DNA of 64,000 bases from Paenibacillus sp. JCM 18996 (GCA_001313085.1 BBFE01000006.1:1-64000); one strand, 5' to 3'; shown: positions 48,322-58,029, numbered from the stretch's first letter. Numbers and translations are program-made. Notes: generated by a model not told the origin, from the sequence alone.

Positions 48322-49218
48322 ATCTCGCGATTCTATTTCACAGCAGCTATACGGTAGGAATCATCGTCGGTTTGTTCTTCGGTATTCTCACTCGTATATT
48401 TTCTCTTCGTACAGACTACAGGCAGTACCCTACTTACCTCACGGCAAAATCATCCATGTGTCTCTCGGAGTCATTGCCGCAGGGCTGGGCGCTGTCGCCG
48501 TCCCTTCTTTGCTCGAAAAAAATTATGTGGCCGTCACTTTTTTCTCACCGTCGCCGCACAGCAGTTCAGGGATGTACGGAACATGGAGCGGCAGAGCTTA
48601 ACGCAGATCGACTCCGAAGAGCTGGTAAGGCGCGGCGCCTCTTATATTGAGGGGATTGCTATGGTATTCGAGGGGCGGAACTACATGGTTATCTTCACTT
48701 CTTTGCTCGCGAGTCTGTTCAGTGTCCTGTTCGGTTGGATATGGGGCGCTGTGGCTGGCGTGGCGGGCATTCTCATAAGCATGATTTACAAATCCGGCCA
48801 ATGCGTGGACCATATCGCCGAGGTGACGCCGGCAAAAGTAAGGATGGAGGGACCGAATCTCTATGTGGACGATATTTATATCATGAACATTGGTTTGGAG
48901 AAAAGCCAGGAAGTAATCCTTGAGCATGGAATGGGATTGATGGTAAAACCAAAGAACAGGGACAGCAGGGTGACACTTGCCAATCTTGGCCAGCGGCAGG
49001 CCATGCTGCACGACCTGTCCGTTATTCTGGGCGTTTACCGTGATTCCGGAGAGCTTCCCTCATGCCGTTGGCCAAACTGGATTTAGACAGCGGCAGGCTG
49101 GGGGTTTTCATTCTTCCGGTAAATAAGGATATGGACACTGCACTGAGAACGCTTAAAAAAAGTGCCTGTCCTGGAAAACGCTGTACGTATGCCGACAGAA
49201 TCGGGAGCTGTGAAATAA
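48318..49218 (+). CDS. YIEGIA-domain membrane protein (YphB/SeaA type), frameshifts
   Basis: Sporulation-associated membrane protein named for its motif, seen here as GASYIEGIAMVFEGRNYMVI. N-terminal helix SSYTVGIIVGLFFGILTRIF, then HVSLGVIAAGLGAVAVPSLL, helix LASLFSVLFGWIWGAVAGVA and a soluble C-domain (VDDIYIMNIGLEKSQEVILE, KLDLDSGRLGVFILPVNKDM) ending VRMPTESGAVK. Breaks at about 48412-48440, A6 48518-48523, T7 48538-48544, near 49066 and A7 49155-49161. Lies upstream of der as yphB does. Confidence 0.8.
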
Positions 49219-49410
49219 ATGGATAAGACTGTAAACAGCATATTGGCCGTTGTGGCGTTAAGGAAAGAGGATGTGGCTGGAGGAGCGCCGATTTTTTTTG
49301 GTTCCGAATAAGGAAGAACAGCAGACGACAGCTTTTTTTTACTGGAAAAAATTCTGGATGCGACGGCGCACGATTTGAACAACGGAACTTTTATTCTTGT
49401 GAAGCATTAG
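49219..49410 (+). CDS. Small partner protein of the YIEGIA protein (two frameshifts)
   Basis: A 63-residue protein directly after the YIEGIA gene (TAAATG junction). Corrected, it reads [26 protein letters not shown] then [20 protein letters not shown] and [15 protein letters not shown]. Size and position match the short protein often annotated as the capping subunit for YIEGIA proteins. Breaks at T8 49291-49298 and T8 49332-49339. Role in sporulation is inferred from context. Confidence 0.65.
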
Positions 49411-49535
49411 GATCAGAAATTTCGTCTTAATGGTCTCGAGATGCATGAAAAAAATTAGCCAACCACTCGCTTTTTTTTGTTATGATGTACAAGTAAAATT
49501 TTCTAATCGAGCTGTAAATTTAAGGAGTGAACCGG

Positions 49536-50858
49536 ATGGCAAGACCCATCGTGCTATAGTCGGACGTCCTAATGTCGGCAAATCGACCATATTCAACCGC
49601 ATTATCGGCGACCGTCTGGCCATTGTTGAAGATAAACCGGGAGTCACCCGGGACCGTTTGTACGGAACGGCGGAATGGCTGGATAAACCTTTCAGTGTCA
49701 TTGATACGGGAGGCATAGAGATCGAAGGCGAAGACGAGATTATGAAATCCGTCAAAGCGCAGGCGGAGCTCGCAATCGAAGAATCGGACGTGATCGTCTT
49801 TATGGTGGATGCCAAGGCCGGAGTCACCCCCGCGGACAGCGAAATCGCCCAGCTGCTGTTCAGAGCCAATAAACCGGTCATTCTTGCGGTGAACAAAGTG
49901 GATAACTTGAAGCGCCAAGACGAAATTTACGAGTTTTACAGCCTGGGATTCGGCGATCCGATCGGCATTTCCGGCGCGCACGGCTTGGGAATCGGGGAAC
50001 TGCTGGATGAGATCGTAGAGCATTTTCCTGAAACCGACGATGTCGACTACGGAGAGGATGTTATCAAAGTGGCTCTGATCGGCCGCCCGAACGTCGGCAA
50101 ATCTTCTCTGGTCAACGCGATCCTGGGAGAGGAAAGGGTCATTGTCAGCAACATTGCGGGGACGACCAGGGACGCCATTGACACTCCTTTTGAAAAAAGA
50201 CGGCCAAAAAATACGTCATTATCGATACCGCCGGCATGCGCAAACGCGGCAAGGTTTATGAAACGACCGAGAAATACAGCGTAATGCGGGCGATGAAGGC
50301 GATTGAGCGCGCCGATGTGGTGCTTGTGCTGTTCAACGCGGAAGAAGGGATTATCGACCAGGACAAGCATATCGCTGGTTACGCCCATGAAGCGGGTAAA
50401 GCGGCGATTTTTGTAGTTAACAAGTGGGATGCTGTGGAAAAGGACGACAAAACGATGCAGCTGTTTACCCAGAAGATCCGGGATCACTTCCTGTTCATGA
50501 CGTATGCCCCGATCGTGTATTTATCCGCTTTGACCAAGCAAAGGCTGCAAAAACTGCTGCCCGTCGTCAATCAGTCTCGGAAGCGCACAGCATGAGAATC
50601 GCCACGCATATGCTGAACGATATCGTCATGGACGCGATTGCCATCAATCCTCCTCCGACAGATAAAGGAAAGCGGCTGCGGATCAATTACGTGACGCAAG
50701 TGGCTGTAAAGCCGCCCACACTGGTGTTGTTCGTTAACGAACCGGAGCTGATGCACTTCTCCTACGAACGCTACCTGGAAAACAAGATCCGCGCCGCCTT
50801 CAATTTTGAGGGTACTCCTATCCGCATGTTTACCCGCAGAAAATCTGATGATGAATAG
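49536..50858 (+). CDS. der: Ribosome-associated GTPase Der/EngA (frameshifts)
   Basis: Essential GTPase for 50S assembly, with two tandem G domains and a KH-like C-domain. First G1 [18 protein letters not shown] and G3 DTGGIEIEG; second G1 [21 protein letters not shown]3 [24 protein letters not shown] in [13 protein letters not shown]-terminus [20 protein letters not shown]. Frame breaks near 49553 (one G lost in GTG-GCTATAGTC), A6 50193-50198 and near 50572. Being essential, its broken frame is strong evidence that the indels are sequence errors. TAAGGAG precedes ATG 49536. Confidence 0.93.
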
Positions 50859-50863
50859 GAGCG

Positions 50864-51475
50864 ATGGTTTTCGTGAATTATGTACTGCCCATGGTGATCG
50901 GATATTTGCTTGGATCCGTCAGCTTTAGCCTGCTGATCGGCAAATTTTCTAAAAAAAATATCGATATACGCAAGCACGGCAGCGGAAACGCGGGGGCGAC
51001 CAACACTTTGAGAGTACTCGGAGTAGGTCCGGCCATCGTTGTTTTGTTATTGGATGTGCTTAAAGGAGTGGCGGCGGTATGGCTCGGCCGCAGCTTGAGC
51101 AATGGGGCGGTTTGGCCGGTTATTCTAGCCGGCCTCTGTGTCATCATCGGGCACAATTGGCCTGTTTTCTTCGGCTTCAAAGGAGGCAAAGGCATTGCCA
51201 CAACGATAGGCGTGATGGTGACGCTCTGTCTTGTACCTTCCCTCCTCGCCGGAGCGGTTGCCATCCTCGCCGTTGTCCTCACACGCTATGTCTCTTTGGG
51301 ATCGCTCCTGTTTACCGGACTTTTACCTATTATGCTATGGCTTACCAACAGCCAGGGAGAGCTTCTCATTGCGAGCGTCATAGTTGCCGTCTTTGCTTTC
51401 TATAAACACCGGAACAACATAAGGAAGCTGATTCAGGGCAAGGAAAACAAGCTGGGGGTCAAGGCTTCCAATTAG
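50864..51475 (+). CDS. plsY: Glycerol-3-phosphate acyltransferase PlsY
   Basis: Acyl-phosphate-dependent first acylation of glycerol-3-phosphate. Intact frame with five membrane helices and the three active loops: GSGNAGATNTLRVLG, GHNWPVFFGFKGGKGIATTI and the terminal YKHRNNIRKLIQGKENKLG. It contains an in-frame A8 (50952-50959). AGGAG is only two bases from ATG 50864 but 11 from GTG 50873 (MNYVLPMVIGYLLGSV), so the later start is quite possible. Confidence 0.93.
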   Translation: MVFVNYVLPMVIGYLLGSVSFSLLIGKFSKKNIDIRKHGSGNAGATNTLRVLGVGPAIVVLLLDVLKGVAAVWLGRSLSNGAVWPVILAGLCVIIGHNWPVFFGFKGGKGIATTIGVMVTLCLVPSLLAGAVAILAVVLTRYVSLGSLLFTGLLPIMLWLTNSQGELLIASVIVAVFAFYKHRNNIRKLIQGKENKLGVKASN

Positions 51476-51530
51476 CCGTACATAGCATTCGATAGAAAGA
51501 ATAGAGCCGAGAAAGAATGGGGGATGAATC

Positions 51531-52589
51531 GTGCGCAAAAAAGGTTTCGGTTTTTTTGTCGCGGGTTCTTGGGGGACCGCACTCGCTTCAGTTCTTGCCG
51601 ACAATCAGTGCGAAGTGGCGCTGTGGACCCGCAGCCCCGATCAGGCCAAGGAAATAAACGAACTTCACAGCAATGTCAGGTTTCTGAAGGACATCCAGCT
51701 GTCAAGCCGAATTAAAGCGACTGATTCGATCCAGGAGGCTGTGGAAGGAGCCGAGGCCGTTATTCTGGTTGCCCCTTCCGGCAGCATGGGGGAAGTGGCA
51801 GCAAAGCTCAGCCCGCTGCTGAAAGAAGACGTCCTCCTGGTCCATGCGACCAAAGGCTTTGAAATGAATACACTGCAGCGGATGAGCAGAGTTATAGCCG
51901 ATGCGATGCCTCATTACGATTCGAGTAATATTGTCGTCCTCTCAGGTCCCAGCCATGCGGAAGAGGTTATCCAGAAATGCCCTACGACCGTTGTAGTGGC
52001 CTCGGAAAACCACAGTGCCGCGAAGCAAGCCCAGGAATTGTTCATCAACACGTATTTCCGCGTATACACCAACCCTGACATATCGGGCGTGGAGGTGGCC
52101 GGGGCATTGAAGAATATTATCGCCTTGGGGGCCGGTCTTTCGGACGGCCTTGGCTTCGGAGATAACGCCAGAGCTGCTCTGATCACGCGTGGACTCGCAG
52201 AAATGGCCCGACTCGGCGTAGCGATGGGCGGCAGGCCGCTGACCTTTGCCGGTCTGGCCGGCGTCGGCGACCTGGTTGTGACCTGTACAAGCAGGCACAG
52301 CAGAAACTGGCGAGCCGGATATATGATCGGCCAAGGAAAAGCTCTGCAGGATGTGCTGCAGGAAATGGGGATGGTGGTGGAAGGGGTCAAAACGACAAAA
52401 GCCGCCTATACACTTTCCCGCCAGTATGGGATTGAAATGCCGATTGCCGATGAGCTTTATCGCGTGCTGTTCGACAATAAATCGCCGAAGCTCGCGGTTG
52501 AAGATCTTATGGGCAGAGGACCGACGCATGAGCTGGAGGAACATATCGACAAAGTCCATACGCAATGGTTCGGGAAGCCCGCACCTTAA
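51531..52589 (+). CDS. gpsA: NAD(P)H-dependent glycerol-3-phosphate dehydrogenase
   Basis: Makes glycerol-3-phosphate for lipid synthesis. The frame is open throughout: AGSWGTALASVLADNQCEVA, VLSGPSHAEEVIQKCPTTVV, catalytic Lys in VAGALKNIIALGAGLSDGLG, and AGVGDLVVTCTSRHSRNWRA. The first residues read RKKGFGFFVAGSWGT instead of the expected Rossmann start RKKVSVFVAGSWGT: A6 51538-51543 (five expected) and T7 51552-51558 (five expected) add three bases and cancel. GTG 51531 follows GGGGGATGAATC. Confidence 0.93.
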   Translation: MRKKGFGFFVAGSWGTALASVLADNQCEVALWTRSPDQAKEINELHSNVRFLKDIQLSSRIKATDSIQEAVEGAEAVILVAPSGSMGEVAAKLSPLLKEDVLLVHATKGFEMNTLQRMSRVIADAMPHYDSSNIVVLSGPSHAEEVIQKCPTTVVVASENHSAAKQAQELFINTYFRVYTNPDISGVEVAGALKNIIALGAGLSDGLGFGDNARAALITRGLAEMARLGVAMGGRPLTFAGLAGVGDLVVTCTSRHSRNWRAGYMIGQGKALQDVLQEMGMVVEGVKTTKAAYTLSRQYGIEMPIADELYRVLFDNKSPKLAVEDLMGRGPTHELEEHIDKVHTQWFGKPAP

Positions 52590-52655
52590 TCCCGCCCTGT
52601 TCATAGTATACCTTAGCAAAAGGCGCAACGCTTTTTCGTTAAGGAGGGTTGAGTG

Positions 52656-52936
52656 ATGAGCGACAAAGACATGTCTAAAGACGTTCTCAATATCGTTAAA
52701 AAAAGAAAACTGGCAAAAGCGTTTCCCCGCAAGATATAAAACAAATCGCCAGCGGAGTAAAGCCTTCCACGGTACAGAGCGAAACCCAACTCCGCCAGCT
52801 GATTAAACAAGTATCCTCATTGGTGAATATCCCTGTATCCGAACAGCTTACTAAAGAAATTGTGGACGCGGTCAAGCAAAGCAACTTGAATCCCAACAAC
52901 CTGGAACAGCTGATGAAAATGATGATGAAGAAGTAG
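52656..52936 (+). CDS. Stage VI sporulation protein F-like (one frameshift)
   Basis: Small soluble helical protein of the SpoVIF/YjcC type involved in coat assembly. Corrected sequence: MSDKDMSKDVLNIVKK, TGKSVSPQDIKQIASGVKPS, SETQLRQLIKQVSSLVNIPV, DAVKQSNLNPNNLEQLMKMM. The break is at A7 52699-52705 (five or eight would restore the frame). AAGGAGGG precedes ATG 52656. A similar gene follows gpsA in many Paenibacillus and Bacillus genomes. Confidence 0.8.
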
Positions 52937-52942
52937 CGAACC

Positions 52943-52978
52943 GGAAGGGCGCACTCACGTGTGCGCTTCCTTTTTTTT
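52943..52978 (+). terminator. Terminator after the SpoVIF-like gene
   Basis: GGAAGGGCGCAC, TCAC loop, GTGTGCGCTTCC and eight T; perfect but for one bulge. The 298 bases from here to 53276 hold no gene I can support; a TATAAT (53215-53220) without a clear -35 may be the promoter of the next gene. Confidence 0.9.
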
Positions 52979-53276
52979 ATATGATTGGAAATTATGATTT
53001 TCGGCAGATGTGGATAAAATGTTTATTGTGCGTAAGTGTTAAATACGTTCAACCGCGGCTTAAGTGTGGGTTTAGATACATTCAACCGTTAGGGAGATGT
53101 TGTTTGCAACCCAAATCCCCTTTAAAACCAAAAGCATGCGAAATAAGCTGCCGGAACTTTCCTTCACTTTGTGGGCCCCGTTTTCTCCTCCTTCTTTCCC
53201 AAAATCGGAACCGGATGATATAATCAAGGATGAATTACATAGTATTAGGAACCGGGAGACCAGGCAATGACTTCAT

Positions 53277-53448
53277 TGGATAAAATGTGGATATCGTTTA
53301 TCGCCATCGGCTTATGGCGGGCTCTTCTCTTTTAATCTCTTTTGCCAGAGTGAAAACAAAAGGCTTCTTTAGATCCATATTATCGATTCTTGCTTTTATT
53401 TTATTGGTTATCGGTTTTGTTTATATGGTCGTTACGATCTTTTCGTAA
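53277..53448 (+). CDS. DUF2768-type small membrane protein (one frameshift)
   Basis: About 57 residues with two hydrophobic helices: MTSLDKMWISFIAIGL, then after one lost A near 53313 AGSSLLISFARVKTKGFFRS and ILSILAFILLVIGFVYMVVT. This matches YphE/DUF2768, found upstream of spoIVA in Bacillales. Function unknown. GGGAGACCAGGC precedes ATG 53277. Confidence 0.65.
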
Positions 53449-53483
53449 TATACAACCTAAGACGGAGCAGGAGGAACACCTTA

Positions 53484-53782
53484 ATGTTGGAGTTGAAAGG
53501 GCGCCGGCGGACAAAAAAACCGTGGAACTGGAAACCGGCTTGACTATACTGGATTTGGCTTTGAAGAATGATGTGGATTGGGGCTTTTCATGTACAAGGG
53601 GGACATGTGCGAGATGCCGCTGCCTGGTGACGGATGGAGCGGGCTTTCTGACGGAACCGACCGAGGAAGAGCTTGTCCGGCTGGACGAAGAGGAAATCAA
53701 GGCAGGCTTCCGGCTCGGCTGCCAGGTTGCGGTAGAATCCGCCGGCCCGGTCTGCGTTACGTACAAGCCTTATTTTTTTTAA
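53484..53782 (+). CDS. [2Fe-2S] ferredoxin, plant-type spacing (one frameshift)
   Basis: Electron carrier. After a frame change at A7 53514-53520 the fold reads KTVELETGLTILDLALKNDV, the cluster loop GFSCTRGTCARCRCLV (C-x4-C-x2-C), and the fourth Cys in FRLGCQVAVESAGPVCV. About 98 residues. AGGAGG precedes ATG 53484. It is followed by a nucleotidyltransferase-like gene and a second ferredoxin with a different cluster spacing. Redox partner unknown. Confidence 0.82.
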
Positions 53783-53802
53783 AAAAATGAATCCAATCAG
53801 CT

Positions 53803-54369
53803 ATGATCGGCAGTGTACTTGCGAGGCTCATTGAGCTGCTGAGCCCCGCTTCGGGAAGCTGGCTGGTAGGAGGCAGCTGCGGACTGCTCCTGCAGGGCGT
53901 AGCGCTTTCCAGGGAACCGCGGGACCTGGATCTCTATGCCGACGAGCCCTTGGTGGCGGAAATCTATAATAAGCTGTCCACCTTTGCGGTGGATGGACCC
54001 GCATTCAGCCGCACGGACAGATATGAATCGACCTTGAGCCATTTTCTTATCGATAATGCAACAGTGGAGCTGGTAGGAGGCTTTAAAGTTCGCTCGATGG
54101 AATCCGAATACGAAGTAGAAGCGGAATGGACTGCTGCAGAATGTGCCCGCCTGTATAAGCTTGGAGGTCAAAGTCTGCTTGTCATGCCTTTAGCTCACGA
54201 ATTGTTGTTCAATCTGCTTAGAGAACGGCCTGACCGCTATGTTCCGATCGCTGGCCATATGAAGGGAAATCTTTCCGAGACGGAAACACTTAAGGAACTG
54301 ATAAGGCGCAATCACATTAGCAAGCGGGTAGTTAAGCAGTGTTCGGAGCTTCTCGGCGCAGTTTTGTAA
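53803..54369 (+). CDS. Nucleotidyltransferase-like protein
   Basis: Intact 188-residue frame. The N-terminal part carries the DNA polymerase beta-type signature GSWLVGGSCGLLLQGVALS followed by PRDLDLYADE, i.e. a GGS motif and a D-x-D metal motif. A third acidic residue may lie in NATVELVGGFKVRS. The C-terminus is helical (LAHELLFNLLRERPDRYVPI). Such minimal domains transfer nucleotides to RNA, antibiotics or proteins; the substrate here is unknown. It lies between two ferredoxins. The ribosome binding site is unclear. Confidence 0.7.
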   Translation: MIGSVLARLIELLSPASGSWLVGGSCGLLLQGVALSREPRDLDLYADEPLVAEIYNKLSTFAVDGPAFSRTDRYESTLSHFLIDNATVELVGGFKVRSMESEYEVEAEWTAAECARLYKLGGQSLLVMPLAHELLFNLLRERPDRYVPIAGHMKGNLSETETLKELIRRNHISKRVVKQCSELLGAVL

Positions 54370-54393
54370 CCGGATGGAAAGGAGCGGGTCAGA

Positions 54394-54738
54394 ATGGAAG
54401 CAGAAATCACTTTTCTGCCCGATAATAAGCGGATCACCGTCCGTCAGGGAACCACTCTGCTTGACGCGGCCCGGAAAGCGAAAGTGCACATCCGCACCCG
54501 TTGCGACGGCAGGGCATCCTGTTTGATGTGCAAAGTGAAGGTTAGCGAAACCTCCAACCTCGCGCCCATGGGCAAGAACGAACGATTGAAAATCGGGGAG
54601 CTGGCATCCCAGGGAATCCGCCTTGCCTGCCAAGCCAGAGCCGCGGGTGCGGTTGAAGTCACCTTGCCTGAAGATCCGTTGAAAGCGGCGGTCCGCAAGC
54701 AGCTTGCCAAACAGAAGGAAGAGGATGAGCTTTGGTGA
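54394..54738 (+). CDS. [2Fe-2S] ferredoxin, adrenodoxin-type spacing
   Basis: Intact 114-residue frame: EITFLPDNKRITVRQGTTLL, DAARKAKVHIRTRCDGRASC, with C-x5-C-x2-C (CDGRASCLMC) and the fourth Cys in GIRLACQARAAGAVEV. The five-residue first spacing is that of ISC/adrenodoxin-like ferredoxins, unlike the neighbour at 53484. Lys/Glu-rich tail (KQLAKQKEEDELW). AAAGGAGCGG precedes ATG 54394. Confidence 0.88.
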   Translation: MEAEITFLPDNKRITVRQGTTLLDAARKAKVHIRTRCDGRASCLMCKVKVSETSNLAPMGKNERLKIGELASQGIRLACQARAAGAVEVTLPEDPLKAAVRKQLAKQKEEDELW

Positions 54739-54765
54739 TGAAATGCGATAAAGGAATGATGAACT

Positions 54766-55509
54766 GTGAATCCGAGTAAGGTCCGGTTGCTGCTCCTGGG
54801 CTCAGCGGTTTTGTGTTTGGTGGCGTTATCCGGTTGTATGTATCCCAAGGAAATGCGTAAAGAAAACACCGTCGCAGCAGGAGAGTACGCGATAGTTGTG
54901 CAGAACGCTGTGGAGAAGTACCGCAGTGCGACGGGCGTGCCGCCGATCAAGAATAAAGACGAAGATACGCCGTTATATGAAAAAAATATCCGGTTGATTT
55001 CAAAAAAAATTAAAAGAGCGCGGTTATCTCAGCAGCATCCCGGCCAACGCTTTCGAGAACGGGGGCACCGCCATCTATGTGCTGATCGATCCGGAGACGA
55101 AAACCGAGGTCAAGCTCCTGGATCTCGCAACCTACCAGCAAACGGTGGAACTGCAAAAGAAAGTAGATGATTATATTTACAAAAAAATAACGGGCAGCTC
55201 CCTAAAGGGGCTCCCCTCGCGATGCCGTTCTTCAGCATCGATTTCAGCAAGCTGAACATGAAAGCCGAGCAGGCGCAGAGCCCGTACACCCGCTCAGTGT
55301 ACCTGCCTTTTATAGTAGACGAAACGGGCCGGGTCGGAATCGATTACTCGGTCGAGCTCATGAAGCTGATCGAAAGAAAAGGACTGCAGGGCAAGCTGGA
55401 TGACAAACGGGATTTAAGGGAACTGCTCGTAGCCGAGTCTTACTATGTGCCCGTTCGCTCTTTTCCCTATCATTGGCAGAATGGCGAGCCTATGCTATCA
55501 AACCGATAA
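54766..55509 (+). CDS. YphF-like lipoprotein (DUF3939 type), frameshifts
   Basis: Lipoprotein of unknown function upstream of spoIVA. Signal peptide LLLLGSAVLCLVALSGC with Cys in the lipobox LSGC; then ENTVAAGEYAIVVQNAVEKY, SIPANAFENGGTAIYVLIDP, MPFFSIDFSKLNMKAEQAQS, VYLPFIVDETGRVGIDYSVE. Frames change at A6 54980-54985, A7/A8 55001-55008 and A7 55180-55186. GTG 54766 follows GGAATGATGAAC; start is somewhat uncertain. Position matches yphF. Confidence 0.75.
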
Positions 55510-55527
55510 ACCTACTGAAACCTGAGG

Positions 55528-55565
55528 TCTCTATGATTTTTTTTTCAATCATAGAGATTTTTTTT
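55528..55565 (+). terminator. Terminator after the yphF-like gene
   Basis: TCTCTATGATT pairs with AATCATAGAGA, followed by eight or nine T. Confidence 0.85.
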
Positions 55566-55702
55566 GCATGTTTAGAATAAGGCGGCCGGCAGGGTCATAT
55601 ATTGTCTCGTAAGGCCAAACGGGTAGGAAAAAAGCTTCGGAATCAAAGGATGAGGTCAAGGAGTGGATGAATTTTTTTTTCTTATCAATCTTGCAAAAAG
55701 CA

Positions 55703-55730
55703 TCATATTTAAAATCCGGCTACATATATT
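55703..55730 (+). promoter_or_regulatory. Candidate sigma-E promoter for spoIVA
   Basis: TCATATT (-35 consensus G/T-A/C-ATATT), 13 bases, CATATATT (-10 consensus CATACA-n-T). It lies 116 bases before the spoIVA start; spoIVA is known to be sigma-E dependent. The rest of 55566-55845 holds no gene I can support. Confidence 0.5.
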
Positions 55731-55845
55731 TCTTAGCAGTCCAAATGATGTACGAGTTTTATCGTATGCGGAAGCTAAAGGTAAAAGCCTGATGACTCGT
55801 ATCGTGGCTCATGCTTCATTACACAACCTGTAGGAGGGGATCTCA

Positions 55846-57323
55846 TTGGAGAAAGTGGATATCTTTAAGGACATTGCAGAGCGAACTGGCGGGGATATTT
55901 ACCTGGGGGTCGTTGGAGCGGTCCGTACGGGAAAATCGACTTTTATCAAACGTTTTATGGAATCGATCGTGCTGCCCAACATTCAAAGCGAAGCCGAGCG
56001 CGCACGGGCGACAGACGAATTGCCTCAAAGCGCCGCCGGCCGCACGATCATGACCACGGAACCCAAGTTCGTGCCGAATAACGCCATCCGCCTGAATGTA
56101 GCGGAAGGCTTGAATGTCAATGTGCGCCTTGTAGACTGTGTCGGCTATGCAGTCGAAGGGGCCAAAGGGTATGAGGATGAGAACGGTCCGAGGATGATTA
56201 CGACTCCCTGGTTTGACGAGCCTATCCCCTTCCAGGAAGCGGCGGAGATCGGGACGCGCAAAGTGATACAGGAGCATTCCACTCTGGGCGTCGTAGTAAC
56301 GACCGACGGATCCATCTCGGAAATTCCGCGTTCTTCTTATGTGGAAGCGGAAGAGAGAGTTATTGCGGAGCTGAAGGAAGTCGGCAAGCCGTTTATCGTC
56401 ATCGTCAATTCCTTAAAGCCAAACGGGGAAGTGGCTCAGGAGTTGAGAGGCGATCTGGCTGCAAGATACGATGTGCCTGTAGTGACAATGAGTGTCGCTA
56501 ACATGGGCGAAGAAGATATGATCTCGGTGCTGCGTGAGGTACTGTATGAATTCCCCGTGCATGAAGTGAACGTCAACCTGCCGAGCTGGGTCATGGTGTT
56601 GAACGAGAAGCATTGGCTGCGCTCGCAATTTGAAAGCTCGGTTAGAGACACCGTCCAGGATATCAGGAGGCTGCGAGATGTCGGCCAGGTCGTCGACCAA
56701 TTCTCCGAATATGATTTCATTGACCGCGCCGCACTCGCCGACATGAACATGGGGCAGGGCGTGGCGGAGATCGACCTGTACGCCCCCGACGAGTTATACG
56801 ATAAAATCCTCATGGAAGTCGTAGGAGTCGAAATACGCGGCAAGGACCATCTGCTCCAGCTGATGCAGGACTTCGCTCATGCCAAACGCGAATACGACCA
56901 GTTTGCGGAAGCGTTGGAGATGGTCAAGACGACCGGATATGGAATAGCAGCTCCTACGCTGGCCGAGATGGCTCTCGACGAGCCGGAGCTCATCCGTCAA
57001 GGCTCACGCTTCGGAGTCAGGCTCAAAGCCAATGCTCCTTCGATCCATATGATCCGCGTCGATGTGGAGTCCGAGTTTTCCCCGATCATCGGCACGGAGA
57101 AGCAAAGCGAGGAGCTCGTGCGCTACCTGATGCAGGATTTCGAAGAGAATCCGTTAAAGATATGGGATAGCGACATCTTCGGCAGATCGCTTCATTCTAT
57201 CGTCCGCGAAGGGATCCAGGCAAGCTGGCCATGATGCCGGACAACGCCCGCTACAAGCTCCAGGAGACGCTGGGACGCATTATAAACGAAGGCTCCGGCG
57301 GATTGATCGCGATTATTCTGTAA
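55846..57323 (+). CDS. spoIVA: Stage IV sporulation protein A (one frameshift near the end)
   Basis: Coat basement-layer ATPase that polymerises around the forespore. Starts EKVDIFKDIAERTGGDIYLG; Walker A VVGAVRTGKSTFIKRFMESI; sensor-like RLVDCVGYAVEGAKGYEDEN; GVVVTTDGSISEIPRSSYVE; NSLKPNGEVAQELRGDL. Frame changes near 57228, after which MPDNARYKLQETLGRIINEG and SGGLIAIIL end at TAA 57321-57323, the conserved C-terminus. Length about 492 residues is exact for the family. TTG 55846 follows AGGAGGGGATCTCA. Confidence 0.95.
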
Positions 57324-57343
57324 CACTGTAAAAGGTTCTGTAT

Positions 57344-57384
57344 GCATGTTTGTACGCCCATGGCGTTACAAGCATGTTTTTTTT
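57344..57384 (+). terminator. Terminator after spoIVA
   Basis: GCATGTTTGTACGCC and GGCGTTACAAGCATG form a long stem, followed by eight T. Confidence 0.85.
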
Positions 57385-57695
57385 GTGCGGAAAAGAAAGA
57401 AAAAAAAGAGAAGCCTTGAAATGAAAAAAAATGACGTTAATAGTCAAATTTTCCAATACCTGTGCAATGCGCAGCAATCTCACTGACAATAAGGCGTTAA
57501 AATGAATTGCGTACTTGAAATTGTAGCATGGCTGTATTACTATAGGTTTGTTATTTGCTCGGCAAAAAGGTTGATACATAAAGGAATTGAGGGCCTGACA
57601 CTGAAAATGCCGCTTTTCAGGTATAATTTTTTGCAGAAACGGTAAAGACAGGAAGTAACGGGCTTATCCAGTTTTTTTGGGGGGAGGTGAATCGC
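57385..57695 (+). other. Spacer before hbs
   Basis: About 310 bases, A-rich at the left. No gene I can support. A TATAAT occurs at 57624-57629 with CTGACA 27 bases before it, which is too far for a normal -35; the hbs promoter is probably here but not resolved. A strong GGGGGGAGGTG ribosome binding site lies at the right end. Confidence 0.4.
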
Positions 57696-57974
57696 ATGAA
57701 TAAATCTGAATTAGTTGCAAAAGTAGCTGAAACCAGCGAACTTTCCAAGAAGGATGCCACTAAAGCCGTTGACGCTATCTTCGACGCCATCTCCGAAGCT
57801 CTGCAAAGCGGCGATAAAGTTCAGCTAGTCGGATTCGGAAACTTCGAAGTTCGTGAACGTTCCGCTCGTAAAGGGCGCAATCCGCAAACCGGTGAAGAAA
57901 TCGAAATCCCGGCCAGCAAAATCCCGGCTTTCAAAGCGGGAAAAGCGCTGCGTGATATGGTTGAAAGCAAGTAA
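57696..57974 (+). CDS. hbs: HU family DNA-binding protein
   Basis: Nucleoid-associated histone-like protein. Intact frame: [40 protein letters not shown], the beta-arm signature [20 protein letters not shown] and the tail [20 protein letters not shown]. 92 residues. GGGGAGGTG gives strong translation from ATG 57696; the in-frame ATG 57687 is less likely. Terminator follows. Confidence 0.97.
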   Translation: MNKSELVAKVAETSELSKKDATKAVDAIFDAISEALQSGDKVQLVGFGNFEVRERSARKGRNPQTGEEIEIPASKIPAFKAGKALRDMVESK

Positions 57975-58029
57975 CACCTGAACATATTCAGTACCGTACG
58001 CACATACTTAATTGTAATTTTTTCACGGT

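Noticed and set aside
57601..57630. CTGACA plus TATAAT as the hbs promoter
   Set aside because: The spacing between the two elements is 21 bases or more, too long for sigma-A even allowing for one or two over-called bases.
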